Positions 11,428 through 22,689 of a DNA stretch of 64,000 nucleotides are shown piece by piece. Under the pieces are notes generated by a model. It saw only the letters and a program-made list of their open reading frames with translations. It did no database searches and was not told the DNA's origin. How positions within the stretch are numbered: position 1 is the first letter of the stretch; each line of letters opens with the position of its first letter. Source of the stretch: Kingdonia uniflora. Lineage: Eukaryota; Streptophyta; Magnoliopsida; Ranunculales; Circaeasteraceae. The translations under genes and the position numbers were made by a program. Location of the stretch: positions 620,001 through 684,000 of the forward strand of contig JACGCM010002784.1 of assembly GCA_014058105.1 (NCBI GenBank), given 5' to 3'.

Positions 11428-12260
11428 AAATTAAGATAGGTTGTTGGAATATTAGGGGTATGAATGATCATCTAAAACATCAGAAATTAGGTCTATGATT
11501 AATGACCTGAAACTTTCTGCTATTGGTTTAGTTGAGACTAAAATTTTCTTTAAGTAAACTCTGAGAATTTTCAATGTTCTTTTGTTTGTATTTTCCTGTT
11601 TTTTTTCCTTCTACCAAACTAAAGACACTATTATGTGCATCTTTACAATTATGGTATGGATCTGTGGGTTAGGATCTCAAATCTTTTTAACATCCATACT
11701 CAGTCTCTCTTTGAAAAATCTGTTCCAAGCTGCTGATCCCTACATCACGGATCTTTGGATTGGTGCTGTTTGAAGAGGCTCTTATCTCATTCGGAGTACT
11801 AAAAATGATATTATCTATGATGAGGGACATTTCAACATGCAAGGCCTTAAAAGAGTAATGCTCTCAAAGATGGACACTGTTTTTCTTTCCAAATCCTCTA
11901 TTAACAATAGTGTGGATGGTGTTTTTCACAAGTTAAAAGTGCCAGTGCATCCCAGAAAAATACAAATGATCAAATCCTGCTTCTGGGCCAGAGGAAGGTG
12001 AAGTTAAAATAACTCCAATGGAACTTCAAGATGTAACACTGGCAAAGGGGGTACTGAATTCGTTATAAGAAACCATTCTGGCACTGTTTTGAGAGCTTTC
12101 TCTAAGGGGAATTGGTACAGTGACAAGCTACAATATATATGGCAGTGTACAGCCCTATTACAGGGTCTTCAAAGTGCTGCTTCTAATGGGTGGTTAATAG
12201 CTTGGTCAGATTCTGTAGTTGAAGCTTTTAATAACAACAAAGTACCTTGGCAACCATAAA
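11428..12260 (+). pseudogene. LINE fragments: endonuclease start and RNase H-like end
   Basis: Two pieces of an L1-type polyprotein lie inside the Harbinger element. Near 11,435-11,560 is the start of the endonuclease domain (KIGCWNIRGMNDHLK, then after a frame change EIRSMINDLKLSAIGLVETK). Near 11,985-12,258 is an RNase H-like piece (GGTEFVIRNHSGTVLRAFSK, LQGLQSAASNGWLIAWSDS). The part between is short and weakly readable (HKLKVPVHPRK at about 11,930). Reverse transcriptase is missing, so this is an internally deleted LINE or captured sequence. Confidence 0.65.
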
Positions 12261-12600
12261 GCAAATTAGAATCACATCAAACTGGATAGAAGTTAACTTT
12301 AGTTCAGTTTACAAGTATAACAGTTAGGCAGTTTATAAGTCCCTTGGCCCATCCATCCATCCATCCATCCACTGGTATCCATACTCTGTATCTGCAGTTA
12401 GGGAGTTTATAAGTATAACAGTTATAAACTGCATATCCAGTTTATAACAGCCTGATAACCATTTCTAAGTATAACAGTTAGGCATATCCAGTTTATAACA
12501 GTTTCTGCATATCCAGTTTATAACAGTTTAGGCAGTTTATAACAGTTTATAACATCATATTTGTATGGCCTGTTTATACAGAGTTTGAATATCCAGTTTG
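12260..12600. repeat. Simple repeats: CAGTTTATAACA arrays and (CCAT)n
   Basis: CAGTTTATAA(C/G) variants recur many times, and a (CCAT)n microsatellite lies at 12,349-12,371. No coding signal is seen. Confidence 0.7.
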
Positions 12601-12722
12601 TATATAGAAGTGCATCCATTTCTTTTTTTGTATATTTCCGTGCATCTGTTATGCTTTGTATCCATCTGCAGAATCTTTTGTATTTGTGTAACTGATTTGT
12701 TATTTGTTCTGAAGGTTCAGTT

Positions 12723-12956
12723 ATGTCGATACCACCAAAGAAATCAACAGGCTTTTTCAAGCAATATCCAGATTTTAGACTTCACTTCATCCTGAAATGT
12801 CAGGCACATATATACTTGAATAGAGTATCTGGAACATCTCTGAATACTATAGCTTGGAAGGCAGTGAAAGAAGAGCTCAACAACATGCAATTTTTTTATG
12901 TTTTGAAACAGAAGGAACTGAAGAACCAATGGGATTACATAAAGAAGCTTCTTTCC
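12723..12956 (+). CDS. Myb/SANT-like DNA-binding protein of a Harbinger element
   Basis: The frame opens MSIPPKKSTGFFKQYPDF and contains a Myb/SANT-like pattern of plant transposon accessory proteins: a helix with Phe and His (FILKCQAHIYLNR), SLNTIAWKAVKEELNN with its conserved Trp, and KELKNQWDYIKKL matching the usual QLKNRW.xLKKL helix. In Harbinger systems such a protein binds DNA and works with the transposase. The open frame runs on to 13,199 only through low-complexity repeats, so the real exon probably ends near 12,956. It lies between the element's TIRs, which supports the assignment. Confidence 0.55.
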
Positions 12957-13097
12957 TATGTATTTGTGTTTGTTATATATACATGTTCTTTCTTATGTAT
13001 TTGTATTTGCTATATATATAGGTTATTTTTCTATGTATTTGTGTTTGTTATATATACATGTTATTTTCTATTGTATTTGTGTTTGGTATGTATATGT
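12956..13097. repeat. Tandem repeat, about 38-bp unit, four copies
   Basis: Copies of TATGTATTTGTGTTTGTTAT followed by an alternating TA tract and ACATGTT occur about every 38 bp. They stretch the reading frame of the Myb-like gene without sense. Confidence 0.7.
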
Positions 13098-13327
13098 GGT
13101 GTTGGCGGTGGTGACAAAGGGGTGGTGGTATTGGTGATGAATAGGTGGGGGTGTTTGCTTATAAACTGCGAGAGGTATTTTAGTATTTGCTTATTTTAGT
13201 CAGATCTAACTAGCCAAAAAAACAAACACTCCAAGGCATCCACTCGGATAGTGAACACCTTTAAGTATACTTAGACTCAAAAAAACAAACGCCACCTTAG
13301 TGTAATCAACTTAGTAACTTCAAGTTT

Positions 13328-13336
13328 ATTTATGTA
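13328..13336. repeat. Left 9-bp target duplication of the MULE
   Basis: ATTTATGTA, identical to 40,427-40,435. Nine bp is the Mutator-type duplication length. Confidence 0.75.
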
Positions 13337-13421
13337 CGAAAATTATGATAATAAATACAAGTTTTTGTCATATTTACAAAATCAGAACCAGTGAACATTA
13401 AATTCTAAAATCGATAATGGT
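13337..13421. repeat. Left terminal inverted repeat of the MULE
   Basis: The core 13,342-13,383 matches the reverse complement of 40,380-40,421 over 42 positions with two mismatches. Weaker similarity continues to CGATAATGG at 13,412-13,420, which also occurs inverted at the right end. Confidence 0.78.
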
Positions 13422-13700
13422 AAGAGGAAAAATTATATTTGCCCCTACTAAAGTTGTAATATTACAGCAGACAACCACATGCTTTTGGGCTCTACAAGTA
13501 CAAATGTTACATCTGGCGTAATAATTTTTTTTAAAAAGTTTTCTAACTTATTTAAAACTATTATATCAAGTCATATGTACGAGGAAGACTAACATTGCCA
13601 CCATCTCATGAACTACTTATAATTTGTTTTAGTACATTTTGTCCTACCTTTGAACATATTTATTATTTATAAGAAGGCAGACTCTTTCTGTTACTATTTC
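13422..13700. other. MULE left subterminal region
   Basis: Noncoding. It begins GGAAAAATTATATTTGCCCC, a wording often seen at MULE ends, which might mark an older nested terminus. No gene is seen. Confidence 0.3.
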
Positions 13701-14790
13701 TCATCATTTATGGTTAGGTATCACCTGCGGTTCACAGGAGTTCGTCTGGTTTTTGGAGCCAAAAGCGATCCCGATTCATTGAACAGTTTCTTCTTCTTAC
13801 TCAACCGTAAAAACTGTCCCGATTATTTGTCGCAAACCGTCTGTGTGGCTGTTGCCTATTAAGTGTTTGGTTAAAAACTGGTACTCTACTCCTTGGGCAT
13901 GGAGGAAATGATGGTACTCGTAACTCCTGTAGATGATACTCTACTCTACTCAACTCGTGGAACAAACGATGGCAAATCGTCTGCACGGCTGCTGCAAAAC
14001 AAAAATATGTCATTTATTTAGTTTAACTCTGGCATTCTTTCAGACATCTATGTCATTTGGTAGCAGCTTGTTATCATTTGCGTTATATAACTTTCCCATT
14101 TGTTCAGTCTTCTTTGTCATTTGTTTTATACAACTTTGCCATTTGTTCTGAAAATATCAATTGCTTGAATATTAAAGTAGGTTTCTAGGCCGTGGGCTCC
14201 ACAGGTAAGGTAACAGGTAAGGCCGTGGGCTCCACTAGCTCGAATGTCACTTCATAATTAATAATAATAAAAATTCAAATCATTTAAAAATATCGTTATC
14301 ACGTCACGTGTCCAATTTTAATCGTTCCTCGATCTACATGTGTCATTACTATTTTGAGACGTGTAAGGCAGACCCTATCACCATTACATGCATTTGTTGT
14401 CATTTGTTGAAACCAATTTGTCATGCGTTTAAACATCAGTTATATTGGCTCATGCAGACTCTGTCACCATCAGTTATATTATTTGGCATTTGTTTAATGT
14501 CCTTTAAGCTTAGGTAACACATGCAATTCACACGAGTTCGTCAGCTTTTTGGCGCCAAAAACCATCCCTATTCCTTAAACACTTTCTTCTTACACGACCA
14601 CTGCAAAGACCGCAAAAACTATCCCGTTTCTGTAAATCATGTTTGTGATTATCAACCGTAAAAACCATCCCGGTCGCACAAACAGTTTTCTCAAAAATCG
14701 GCGTGATTCTACCCATCGTGTGTGTGTGTGTGTGATTTCAGTGTTATATCAGCGATAAATCATCTGTGTGACTATTGCCTACCAGGTATT
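13701..14790 (+). repeat. Duplicated leader segments upstream of the Ulp1-type gene
   Basis: The segment 13,705-13,872 is repeated in diverged form at 14,507-14,790. Shared blocks include GAGTTCGTC..GCTTTTTGG, CCAAAA..CCATCCC-like sequence, ACTTTCTTCTT, CCGTAAAAAC..TCCCG and TCTGTGTG..CTATTGCCTA. A (GT)n tract lies at 14,719-14,735. The second copy ends just before the ATG at 14,822, so these look like tandem copies of a promoter and 5' leader. The GTCATTTGTT word appears repeatedly from about 14,010 onwards. Confidence 0.55.
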
Positions 14791-14821
14791 TGATCAAAGT
14801 CTTTTTTTTTCTTCTTCCACA

Positions 14822-16771
14822 ATGATGTCTGATAAAAAAGTGAATGAACAAGTTGACGAGGAGAACCAAACACAAGAGGGTGGGGCCAAGAAGGGTACCT
14901 CGAATGCTAAAAATTATACCTCTCGGTGTACAGGTTTGGGACTTCACAAAATGTTTGCAGCTCTGTCTGAAGAGGAGAAGGGTGTTCTTCCTGCCACCTG
15001 CTTTACATCCTTACTGTTGATTGATCCAATAGCGACGATGTCGATGTTTGTTGTAGAAATATTCGATCGTCATTTCGGTGACATGAAGTTCCAATTTGGG
15101 GAGACGATAATTCAGATGAAACCCATTCATGTATGCCTGATTTTGGGGTTACGTGTCTCTCCTATTACAAATGAGTTCTTATTTGTTGATCCAGAGCATA
15201 TGACAAATTTCAGAATGAGGCGATTCCCCAGGAAGAAGAATACATATGGGTTGAAGGAAATTGATGATGCTTTAAAATAGGCAAAATTGATAAGATATTA
15301 GGGTAATTCTCTAATTTGTCATTTGTTTTGTCTTCTTTATCATCATTCTTCATTGTATTTCTCACCCCTCCAATATTTGTATTGTATTTGCCATTTTTGG
15401 ATCATTATATTATAAGGTTCTTATCATTACATTATATTATTTCGTTTTGGAGAAGATATTCTTAGATTAAATTTGCTAAAAATTATACTATCCTTTCTCC
15501 TCCCGAACAAGGGGAGAAACGTTTGGGTAAAGTATGTTGATCTGGTAGATGATCTAGGTCAGTTTAACAGATTCCCCTGGGGTGAGCAAGTCTATAATTT
15601 CTTGTGGAGTCAAATAGTAGAGTTTGCCCATTATCGATCGGCCGCTGGTAAAAAATCTGATAAAACTTTATCACTGCGTGGATATACATAGGTGTTGATG
15701 ATATGAACTTTCCTTTATTTTTCTAGCCTGAAGTTTCCAAGAATTGAGGAATCCATACATTTGTTCCCTAAACTACAAGGATGGAGGATGACATCCTTCA
15801 AGCGTCGCAAAATTATGACGTTTAAATTTTTTTTTGCTAACCTCAATTGATGGTAATAGCTATGAAGCCGTCTGAGACTGACATGTAGCAAGGTCTTATG
15901 AAAGAGGCCATGATAATCTTCCATTCTTTGTATGATTGATTCATTTTATTGTTTCCTTGTCATTTAATTTATGTTTCGTATCATTTTATTTGTTTAGATT
16001 TGTCATTTCTTATTCTTTTCTCATCATTTGTTTGATTTTTTTGTCATTATGAAGTCCTTTTTTGTCATTTATTATATGCTTATTATCATTGTTAGAGTAT
16101 TTTCTATCATTTCCAAGTTACCCTTTGTCATCGTCATCTGTTTGAATATTTCAGAGAAATCAAATTGAAGCACTTGCAATCGGTGCACCTACAGTCGGAG
16201 CACCTACAGTCGTTGCACCTGCGATCGGTGTACCTGCAGTTAGTGCACCTGTAATATGTTGCAGTTCTTCTGCCACTGAGATCGGAGTTGTAGTGGTTAG
16301 GGTATTCTCCCAGTTGGAGGAGCATGGCAAAATGTTACATAACCATGGTAGCATGTTGGAATGAATTTTGATGTTTATAGTGGAAGACAATACTCTACCA
16401 CTTGGAGATACTTCACTCCTTGGGTAGTACCAGTTCTCTACTCCTAAGAAAACCGCGAAGCGCAAGCGAGAAGGAGGTAATGAGAAAGAAGATGGGAAAA
16501 GGAAGAAAGCGGAGCCGAGAACCTGGCAATGAGACCTTCAACAACAAAAATCTAAAGATTGAAGAGAAGAAAAAAGGTAGGGGAGAATGGCAGAAGAAGT
16601 CGAATGCCAACAAGAAGACCAAGAAGGCTGAAAAAGCTGATGTACCCTTGAAGAAAAAGGTTGAAGGCATGAAGAAAGAAGCTTCACTGATGAACAATTT
16701 GATCATGTCCCACTGATCCAATTGAAAACCTTAATCCCCAAGATCCCCAAGAAGGGCTTGGCTTATAGAGT
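14822..16771 (+). pseudogene. DUF1985 / plant-mobile-domain part of a Ulp1-type MULE gene (5' exons)
   Basis: The first exon (ATG 14,822, stop 15,280) has a charged start (MSDKKVNEQVDEENQ) and then a plant-mobile/DUF1985-like fold (LHKMFAALSEEEKG, FGETIIQMKPIHVCLILGL). The domain continues at 15,477-15,690 (RNVWVKYVDLVDDLGQFNRFP, the family's FPWG motif, YNFLWSQI) and near 15,725-15,850. A repeat-bearing exon (16,155-16,363) and a Lys-rich, nuclear-localisation-like exon (16,445-16,771) follow. Introns are T-rich and full of TCATTTGTT. The last exon runs in frame into the target site of the gypsy element and resumes at 25,769. In plant MULEs this domain sits upstream of a Ulp1 peptidase; its role is unknown. 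Several stops make it non-functional as read. Confidence 0.7.
16167..16246 (+). repeat. 15-bp coding minisatellite (Ala-Pro-x-Val/Ile-x repeats)
   Basis: Six imperfect 15-bp units of the type GCACCTACAGTCGGA occur in the Ulp1-type gene. In frame they give GAPTVGAPTVVAPAIG and related units, directly after a TTTCAG splice acceptor. They form a flexible Pro/Ala-rich linker between the DUF1985-like part and the basic exon. Confidence 0.65.
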
Positions 16772-17300
16772 TGTTGTAGCGAGTTTTCCACGAGGAAAGT
16801 CTTCGCCAATACTTATTTGTAAAAACTGTAATAAAACTAGATTAACAAGATTTTAGGTAGAAAACTCAGTAGAAACTGAGAAAAACCACGATCTCGAGGT
16901 GGGTTTTGATGTAAAATCCAGTATGTTGCTAGTTATTACAAGGTTTTTAAATGATAGTAGGGTTATGAGGTTATAATTGGTGATGTGTGAAGATTTCTCT
17001 ATCTCGAATAATTTATTCTCCGCCTATATTTATAGTGGATACAAACAGTTTTACAAAAAAGAAATAGTCTCATATTATGGGGGGAGAGAGCAAACTTTAC
17101 GGATCTCTAACAGTTTTTTCTTGACCATGCATAACAGCTACTTTTGGTAGGTCGAGGACATACAAAATCTTCTAGAATGCTGAGTTATCTTTGACTATAA
17201 TGTATTGTCTTCTCGAATGTAGGCCTTCGATTATGTATGGCTGTCTTCGACTACACTTTGCTGGCTTATCCTTGTCGAATTTGGGGAATATGTTACTATA
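16772..17300 (-). repeat. 3' LTR of the Tat-like gypsy element
   Basis: 529 bp, collinear with the LTR at 25,234-25,763 and differing by scattered substitutions and small indels. The outer end is adjacent to AGAGT; the inner end meets the polypurine tract. Confidence 0.9.
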
Positions 17301-17314
17301 ATCTCCCCATTCTC
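17301..17314 (-). other. Polypurine tract of the gypsy element
   Basis: On the minus strand GAGAATGGGGAGAT lies directly before the 3' LTR, where plus-strand DNA synthesis is primed. Confidence 0.7.
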
Positions 17315-17539
17315 GACAGAAGCACTGGTGTTTGTGTCGAGTAGAAATTGAAAAGCTGAGGAGGTTGTCGAATAGAAGAGGAGCCATTTTTTTTTATTTC
17401 CAAGGTCCAAGTGAATTGAATCTGGTAAATTGATTCCCGAGGCACAATTAATGCGATATAATGAATCTGTCAGGTTTGAAGTTGGGTATAAATTGGCAGT
17501 TTTGAGGAGGGTGTAAAGGTAGGTGTTGGAAGGATGTCT

Positions 17540-19030
17540 CCCCAAGTGTGGCGACCTATACTGAGGAAAGGTGAAGACGGTGAGGAATCAGAGTAAGGTG
17601 TGTGCCCATGGAGGTCTTGGTGAATGTGTTGCGAATGATGTCACAGTGAGTAGGGTGGGGAAGGGATGTGGCAGAGAATGGTGGTATATTGTAGAACCAA
17701 TCATGTCAGCACACAGTGGTAAAGGGAATGGGGTTCGTCAGAGTGGGGGAGAAGGAATAACAGTTCGTGTTATTGATGAAGATTTGAAGCTTGAATGGGC
17801 GTCCAGGGATCTTACCGAATCATGGGAAGCTGCTTACATATGTTTCCTCTCCTATCTGTGGAAGCAGCTATTAGAAGTTTAGTAATTTGAGATTCATTGA
17901 GTTTCTTGCACTAGAAAAAGGCTTTAATGTCTGATTCTGGTGAAAAAAAACACAATTAAATAAATCCTGAAAGTTGAATGTAAAAGTAGAATGTAACTTG
18001 ATATAATGTAATTGAAGAATGTAAGTGTCGAACCTAAGAAATGACAAGATATAGAATGTAAGAAGTGCAATGTAAGATAGATATCGAATGTAATAATTAA
18101 TTTATTAAAAAAAATAAATATTTATGTCGAAGTTAGTTTCAGAATGTGTTATAAAGTAATTTGTAGTATGAGTTGAGTCGAAGATATCTGTGTAAATTTT
18201 TTGTTTATGTGTCGAAAATCGAAGATATTTGACCGTGTGGGGCCAATAACGGATTTCGAGGGTGATTAATGGGACTTGGATACATTTTTAAGCGAAGGAC
18301 AGAAGAATTTGGCGAAGGTGTGAGAAATTTTAATACTTAGGGTCGAATAAAAAATTTGGTAGGTCACTCGGATACTCATTATATGAGTTTTATGCAGCTT
18401 AAGAAGTTGATGGGTGAAACCATAGGTCGTGTTGTGGGTAGTAGTGAGCTGGCAAATTAGGTTGTTGCCTACAAAAATATAGAGAAGGAGTTGAGCACGG
18501 AAAATCTTGATCTGAATGCGACGCTGAATAGGTACAAGCTGGAAGCAAAGAAGGCGAAGGAAGCTGCGCTGGTGGAAGTGAAGAAAGTGTTGGAGATAGA
18601 AAAAAATGAGGCTTTGGCGTTGCAGAAGGCCACTTATTAAAAAGATGTTAAAGATCAAGTTGACGATGCTCGTAGAGCAATGGAACTATAGCAGTGCAAA
18701 CTGCTCGATGAGGTGAAAGCTCGGATGAATGCAGAGAAATTAGAAAAGTGTAAGGAAGTGAGGATGCACTTTCGAGGATAGTTTGAGGAGGCAGAAGAAA
18801 GGAAGAAATATTACAAGGGACTTGTAAAAGTTGGTGGTTTTGCATGTGATGACGGCTCAGATGATGATGTACCCCAGACTCCTGATGTGCGTGGAACAAT
18901 TGAAGTGATCAAAGAGGAAGTGATGATGGAGGTTGATGGTCCTCGTCCTAGGGAGGAAGCAAATGTACAGGTACCTGAAGGTGCCTTAAATGAAGAAAAA
19001 TCTCCCTCTAAAATGTTAAATCTTGTGTAA
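17540..19030 (+). pseudogene. Antisense additional ORF of the gypsy element, coiled-coil protein
   Basis: Opposite to gag-pol, the + strand reads as one decayed protein. The open frame 17,571-17,882 is followed at about 18,370-19,030 by a long charged helical region ([55 protein letters not shown]) with a few stops and an acidic tail. The heptad-like Leu/Glu/Lys composition predicts a coiled coil. Antisense additional ORFs between integrase and 3' LTR are described for Tat-lineage elements; their function is unknown. Confidence 0.6.
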
Positions 19031-19439
19031 GCGATGTGATGCGAAGTGAAAGTATATAACAAATTATCAGTGGGACCGAAACAATTTGAATTTTATGTGT
19101 GCGAAGAATATTTGTTTTGTTGTTTAAATATTTTTTTTAAAAGTTTTGTGCAAGTGTATTGAAAATAAGTACAAATAGTAGCTTTGATAAAGTGATTGTG
19201 TCGAATGTGATGTTATATTCGAGCAGATAGGGAAGGAACACTTGTATGCGTGATATGTGAAAGATTGCCAAAAACTGGCAAGTAATGAGGACCAGATGTA
19301 TATCCGGAGATAGGTATCTGGATTTGGATTGGAGAAGAACAAAAGCTTAGAAGAGGTTGTTCGATAAGTAAAGATTGCGAAGTAGAATATCATATAGTTG
19401 GATATTGGTCGCATAAAATTGAATGAGAGGTGTTTGGTA

Positions 19440-19912
19440 TACTTGTTGAAGTAAGGATCTAAGAATAGATCAAGATAGTAAGGAATTTGTTTGTCTTATG
19501 CATACTTGATAAGTACTGATCGAGATCAAATCGAAGTAGTAAAGATATCGTTTGTCTGATGTATACTTGATAAGTATAGATCGAGATCAAATCGAAGTAG
19601 TAAAGATATTGTTTGTCTGATGTATACTTGATAAATATAGATCGAGATCAAATCGAAGTAGTAAAGATATTGTTTGTCTGATGTATACTTGATAAATATT
19701 GATCTAGATCAAATCGAAGTAGTAAACATATCGTTTGTCTGATGTATACTTGATAAGTATAGATCAAGATCAAATCGAAGTAGTAAAGATATTGTTTGTC
19801 TGATGTATACTTAATAAGTATAGATTGAGATCAAATTGAAGTAGTAAAGATATCGCTTGTCTGATGTATACTTGACAAGTATAGATCGAGATCAAATCGA
19901 AGTAGTAAAGAA
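19440..19912. repeat. 61-bp tandem repeat array in the gypsy 3' region
   Basis: About seven copies of a 61-bp unit occur, the first degenerate. Each contains ACTTGATAAGTATAGATCGA, then GATCAAATCGAAGTAGTAAA and GTTTGTCTGATGTAT. Similar arrays in 3' regions of Tat/Ogre elements are thought to seed satellite DNA. Confidence 0.9.
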
Positions 19913-19966
19913 GATAATGATGAGCACAAATTGTTTATTGGATTTGAAGAAAATGGTTACAATGTC

Positions 19967-21250
19967 TCATCTGTAAAATGGCTTCAGCTGAGCAGTGTTC
20001 AATGGATATTCGAGCTGGACTTTGTCTTCAGTCATTAACCAATAAGTTCCACTATCTATTTTGTTGCTGACAATGTAGGGCCCTTTCAAATTTTCTGATA
20101 ACTTTTTAGAATTTTTAGGTCGAGTACTATCTTGGATCCGTTGTAGGACAAGGTCTCCAATACCAAACTTCCGTTTTTGAACTTTTTTGTTGTATATTTT
20201 TTTCAATGTATCATGATATCATCTCAGATTGGCAATGGCCTTGTATCGGGTTTCTTCGATCCAATTGAGGATGCAAAGTAGACCGAGTTCATTGTCCTCA
20301 TCTGAAATTTTTCGTCGAGTACTGGGTAAATAGAGGTCTGAAGGTATGACTGCTTCGGTACCAAAAGCCATCATGAATGGAGTGCAGCCTGTTGAAATTC
20401 GAGGAGTGGTACGATAGGCCCACAAAATACTGAGTAGTTCGTCCACCCATCTACCTTTTTTGTCGTCGAGGCGCTTGCGTAAACCAGATTTGATACTCTT
20501 ATTGATGGCTTCGGCTTGTCGTTGCCTTGAGGATAATATGGTGTGGAAGTTGTTAACTGAATCTTGTATTTATGGAAGAAAGCAAGTACTTTAGCGCCGA
20601 TGAACTGTTTTCCATTATCAGAGCGTATCATGTGCGGACAACCAAACCTGGTGATGATATGCTCCCACGGGAACTTAATGAATTGCTTCGACCCACTTGG
20701 TGAAGTAATCAGTATCGACTAAAATGAACCTTCTGTTTCCTGATGCTGGATTGAATGGGCCGATGATGCCGATTCCCCATTGTCTAAATGGCCAGAGGAC
20801 ATTGCTAACATGCAAGTTGAGAGCTGGACTTTTGATGTCCTGAGCGTGGATTTGGCATTTGTAGCATTTACGCACAAAGTCTTCGTAGTCTTGTCGTATC
20901 TTGGGCCAGTATAATACTTGTGTGAATGCGCGTTGGGCTAACGACCTGCCTGAAAAATGTGTACCACAGATACCCTCATAAAGCTCTATGATTTTGATAT
21001 GAGCTTGTTTCTGTGAAATGCATTCGATAAGTGGTCCTCCTCCAGTGAGTCGATATAAGATTTTATTTTGGTCGGTGAATCTGGGGCACTTGGCCAACAG
21101 GGATCGAGCTTCTTCTTTGTTACTGGAGAGAATGTTGGAGTTGAGGTAAGCATAAAACGGTCTTCTCCAGTCGTCAGGGTCGTCATCTTCGGTAATGGTT
21201 ATCTAGAGTGTTGACAGGATATCAAGGTTAGAATGCTCGATGATTTTGAT
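19967..21250 (-). pseudogene. Gypsy integrase
   Basis: The minus strand reads an N-terminal zinc-binding segment with conserved His and the Cys pair CYKCQ (21,097-20,850), then the catalytic core: an Asp in VDTDYFTKWVEA, an Asp in MIRSDNGKQF, and the Glu in QAEAINK, which lies in another frame after a shift near 20,515. A C-terminal part ends GPYIVSNKIDSGTYWL..LNTAQLKPFYR before the stop at 19,967. Integrase inserts the cDNA and makes the 5-bp duplication. A stop at about 20,675 and the frameshift disable it. Confidence 0.85.
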
Positions 21251-21403
21251 TTCCAAAGATCATTTTTTACTGTCACCCAGTATGGTAGCGATGTAAGCTA
21301 ACGCATCGGCATGACGATTTTCTTGTCGAGGTAAATTAGATATTGTTGCATGTTTGAATTTTTTCATCTTTTCTTCGACCAAAGCTGCGTAATCAACCAT
21401 TTT

Positions 21404-22660
21404 TCATGTTGTCTTAAAATTTATGTTATAATGATTTGCCACGAGTAAAGAGTCGACATATAATGCTAATTCTTCAGCTCCGAGAGTAAGTGTAAGATCG
21501 AGACCGTGTAAGATTCCTTCATATTCGGTCTTATTGTTGGTGGTATAGAAGTTAAGATTGATAATTTTCTCGATGCGATGATTGGAAGGCGTAACGAGTA
21601 CTATGCCAATTTTGGATCCTTGTGGTCCTGCTGACCCGTCTGTAAAAAGACGCCAGCCAGGTATAAGTATTTTGCTGAGGAAGTAGATTGGTTTTTCTAC
21701 GCCGTCATCTTCTCGAATAATAACGAAACTGATTACATCTTCTGTTGTGGATAAGTACATAGTAAGTGATTTGCCATCAATTAGAGTGCTCATTATAGGA
21801 TGATGCCCCAAGTATCGTTTAAGATCATGGAAAACATTTTCACAGTTGGGAGTCCAAATGATTTCCTTTTGATGTTTGTTTAAAAGATGAGTGGGGTTGC
21901 CATGAAGAAGAAGGTAAAGGAGTTTGCATCGATCAGATGACTTTGAGATGAATCTGTGAAGAGCGGCTATCTTACCGACGAATTTTTGAACATCTTTTTT
22001 AGTTCGAGGAGATGGCATTGCCATGAGTGTTTTGATTTGAGCTGGATCAATTTTGATTCCTCTTTTGCTGATTAGATGTCCCAGGAATTTATCAGATGCG
22101 ATGCCGAATTGACATTTCTCTAGGTTGAGTTTCATCTTGTACTTGCGAAGGATATCGAAGATAGTTTGGAGTTTATTTGGATAATCTTCTCTTTTCAGGT
22201 TTTTGTAGATTATATCATCGATATAAACTTCCATGATTTTGCCGAGGTGATCTTTAAACATTTGGGTTACAAGTCGTTGGTAAGTAGCTCCAGCATTCTT
22301 TAACCCAAAAGGCATTACTGTGTAACAGTAAAGACCTCTTTCGGTTATGAAGGTTGTTTTTTCCTGATCTTCTTCGGTGAGTAGAACTTGGTTGTATCCC
22401 GAGGCGGCATCCATCATAGAAAGAAGTCCGTGTTTTGCTACTGAGTCGATAAGTTGTGGAATTAGTGGTTGAGAAAAACTGTCTTTGGGTGTGAACTTGT
22501 TGGGTTCTGTGAAGTCGACACAAACCCTTATTTTTCCATTTTGCTTTGGTACAACGACAATATTAGAAACCTACATCGGATATTTAGCTTTCCGAATAAA
22601 TCCTACACGAAAGAGTTTATCAATTTCTTCGTTGACTGCATCTCGGAGTCGGGGAGCTAA
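21404..22660 (-). pseudogene. Gypsy reverse transcriptase and RNase H (internally deleted)
   Basis: Reverse transcriptase is well preserved: NGKIRVCVDFTEPNKFTPKD, then MMDAASGYNQ, MPFGLKNAGATYQRL and the catalytic YIDD in MEVYIDDII. It continues through the thumb and connection (FLGHLISKRGIKIDPAQI, KDVQKFVGKIAALHRFI). The normal RNase H then starts (YLSTTEDVISFVIIREDDG, PIYFLSKIL), but the text jumps within two residues to the second-type RNase H (WRLFTDGSAGPQGSKIGIVL, NNKTEYEGILHGLDL). The core of the first RNase H and the tether appear deleted in frame. Two RNase H domains are a Tat hallmark. Confidence 0.88.
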
Positions 22661-22689
22661 ATTCTGTCATTTTTAGATGATAGCTTTGC

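Larger units (their letters stand above)
10170..13296. mobile_element. Non-autonomous PIF/Harbinger element with TIRs and TTA duplication
   Basis: The left end GGTAGCGTTTGTTTTTTCGA (from 10,170) and the inverted right end, which reads GGTGGCGTTTGTTTTTTTGA from 13,296 inwards, match closely. Both are flanked by TTA (10,167-10,169 and 13,297-13,299). The GTTTGTTTTTT motif recurs subterminally at 10,258-10,270 and inverted near 13,215. A Myb/SANT-like frame (12,723) matches the accessory gene of such elements. No DDE transposase is seen; LINE fragments occupy part of the interior. Confidence 0.8.
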
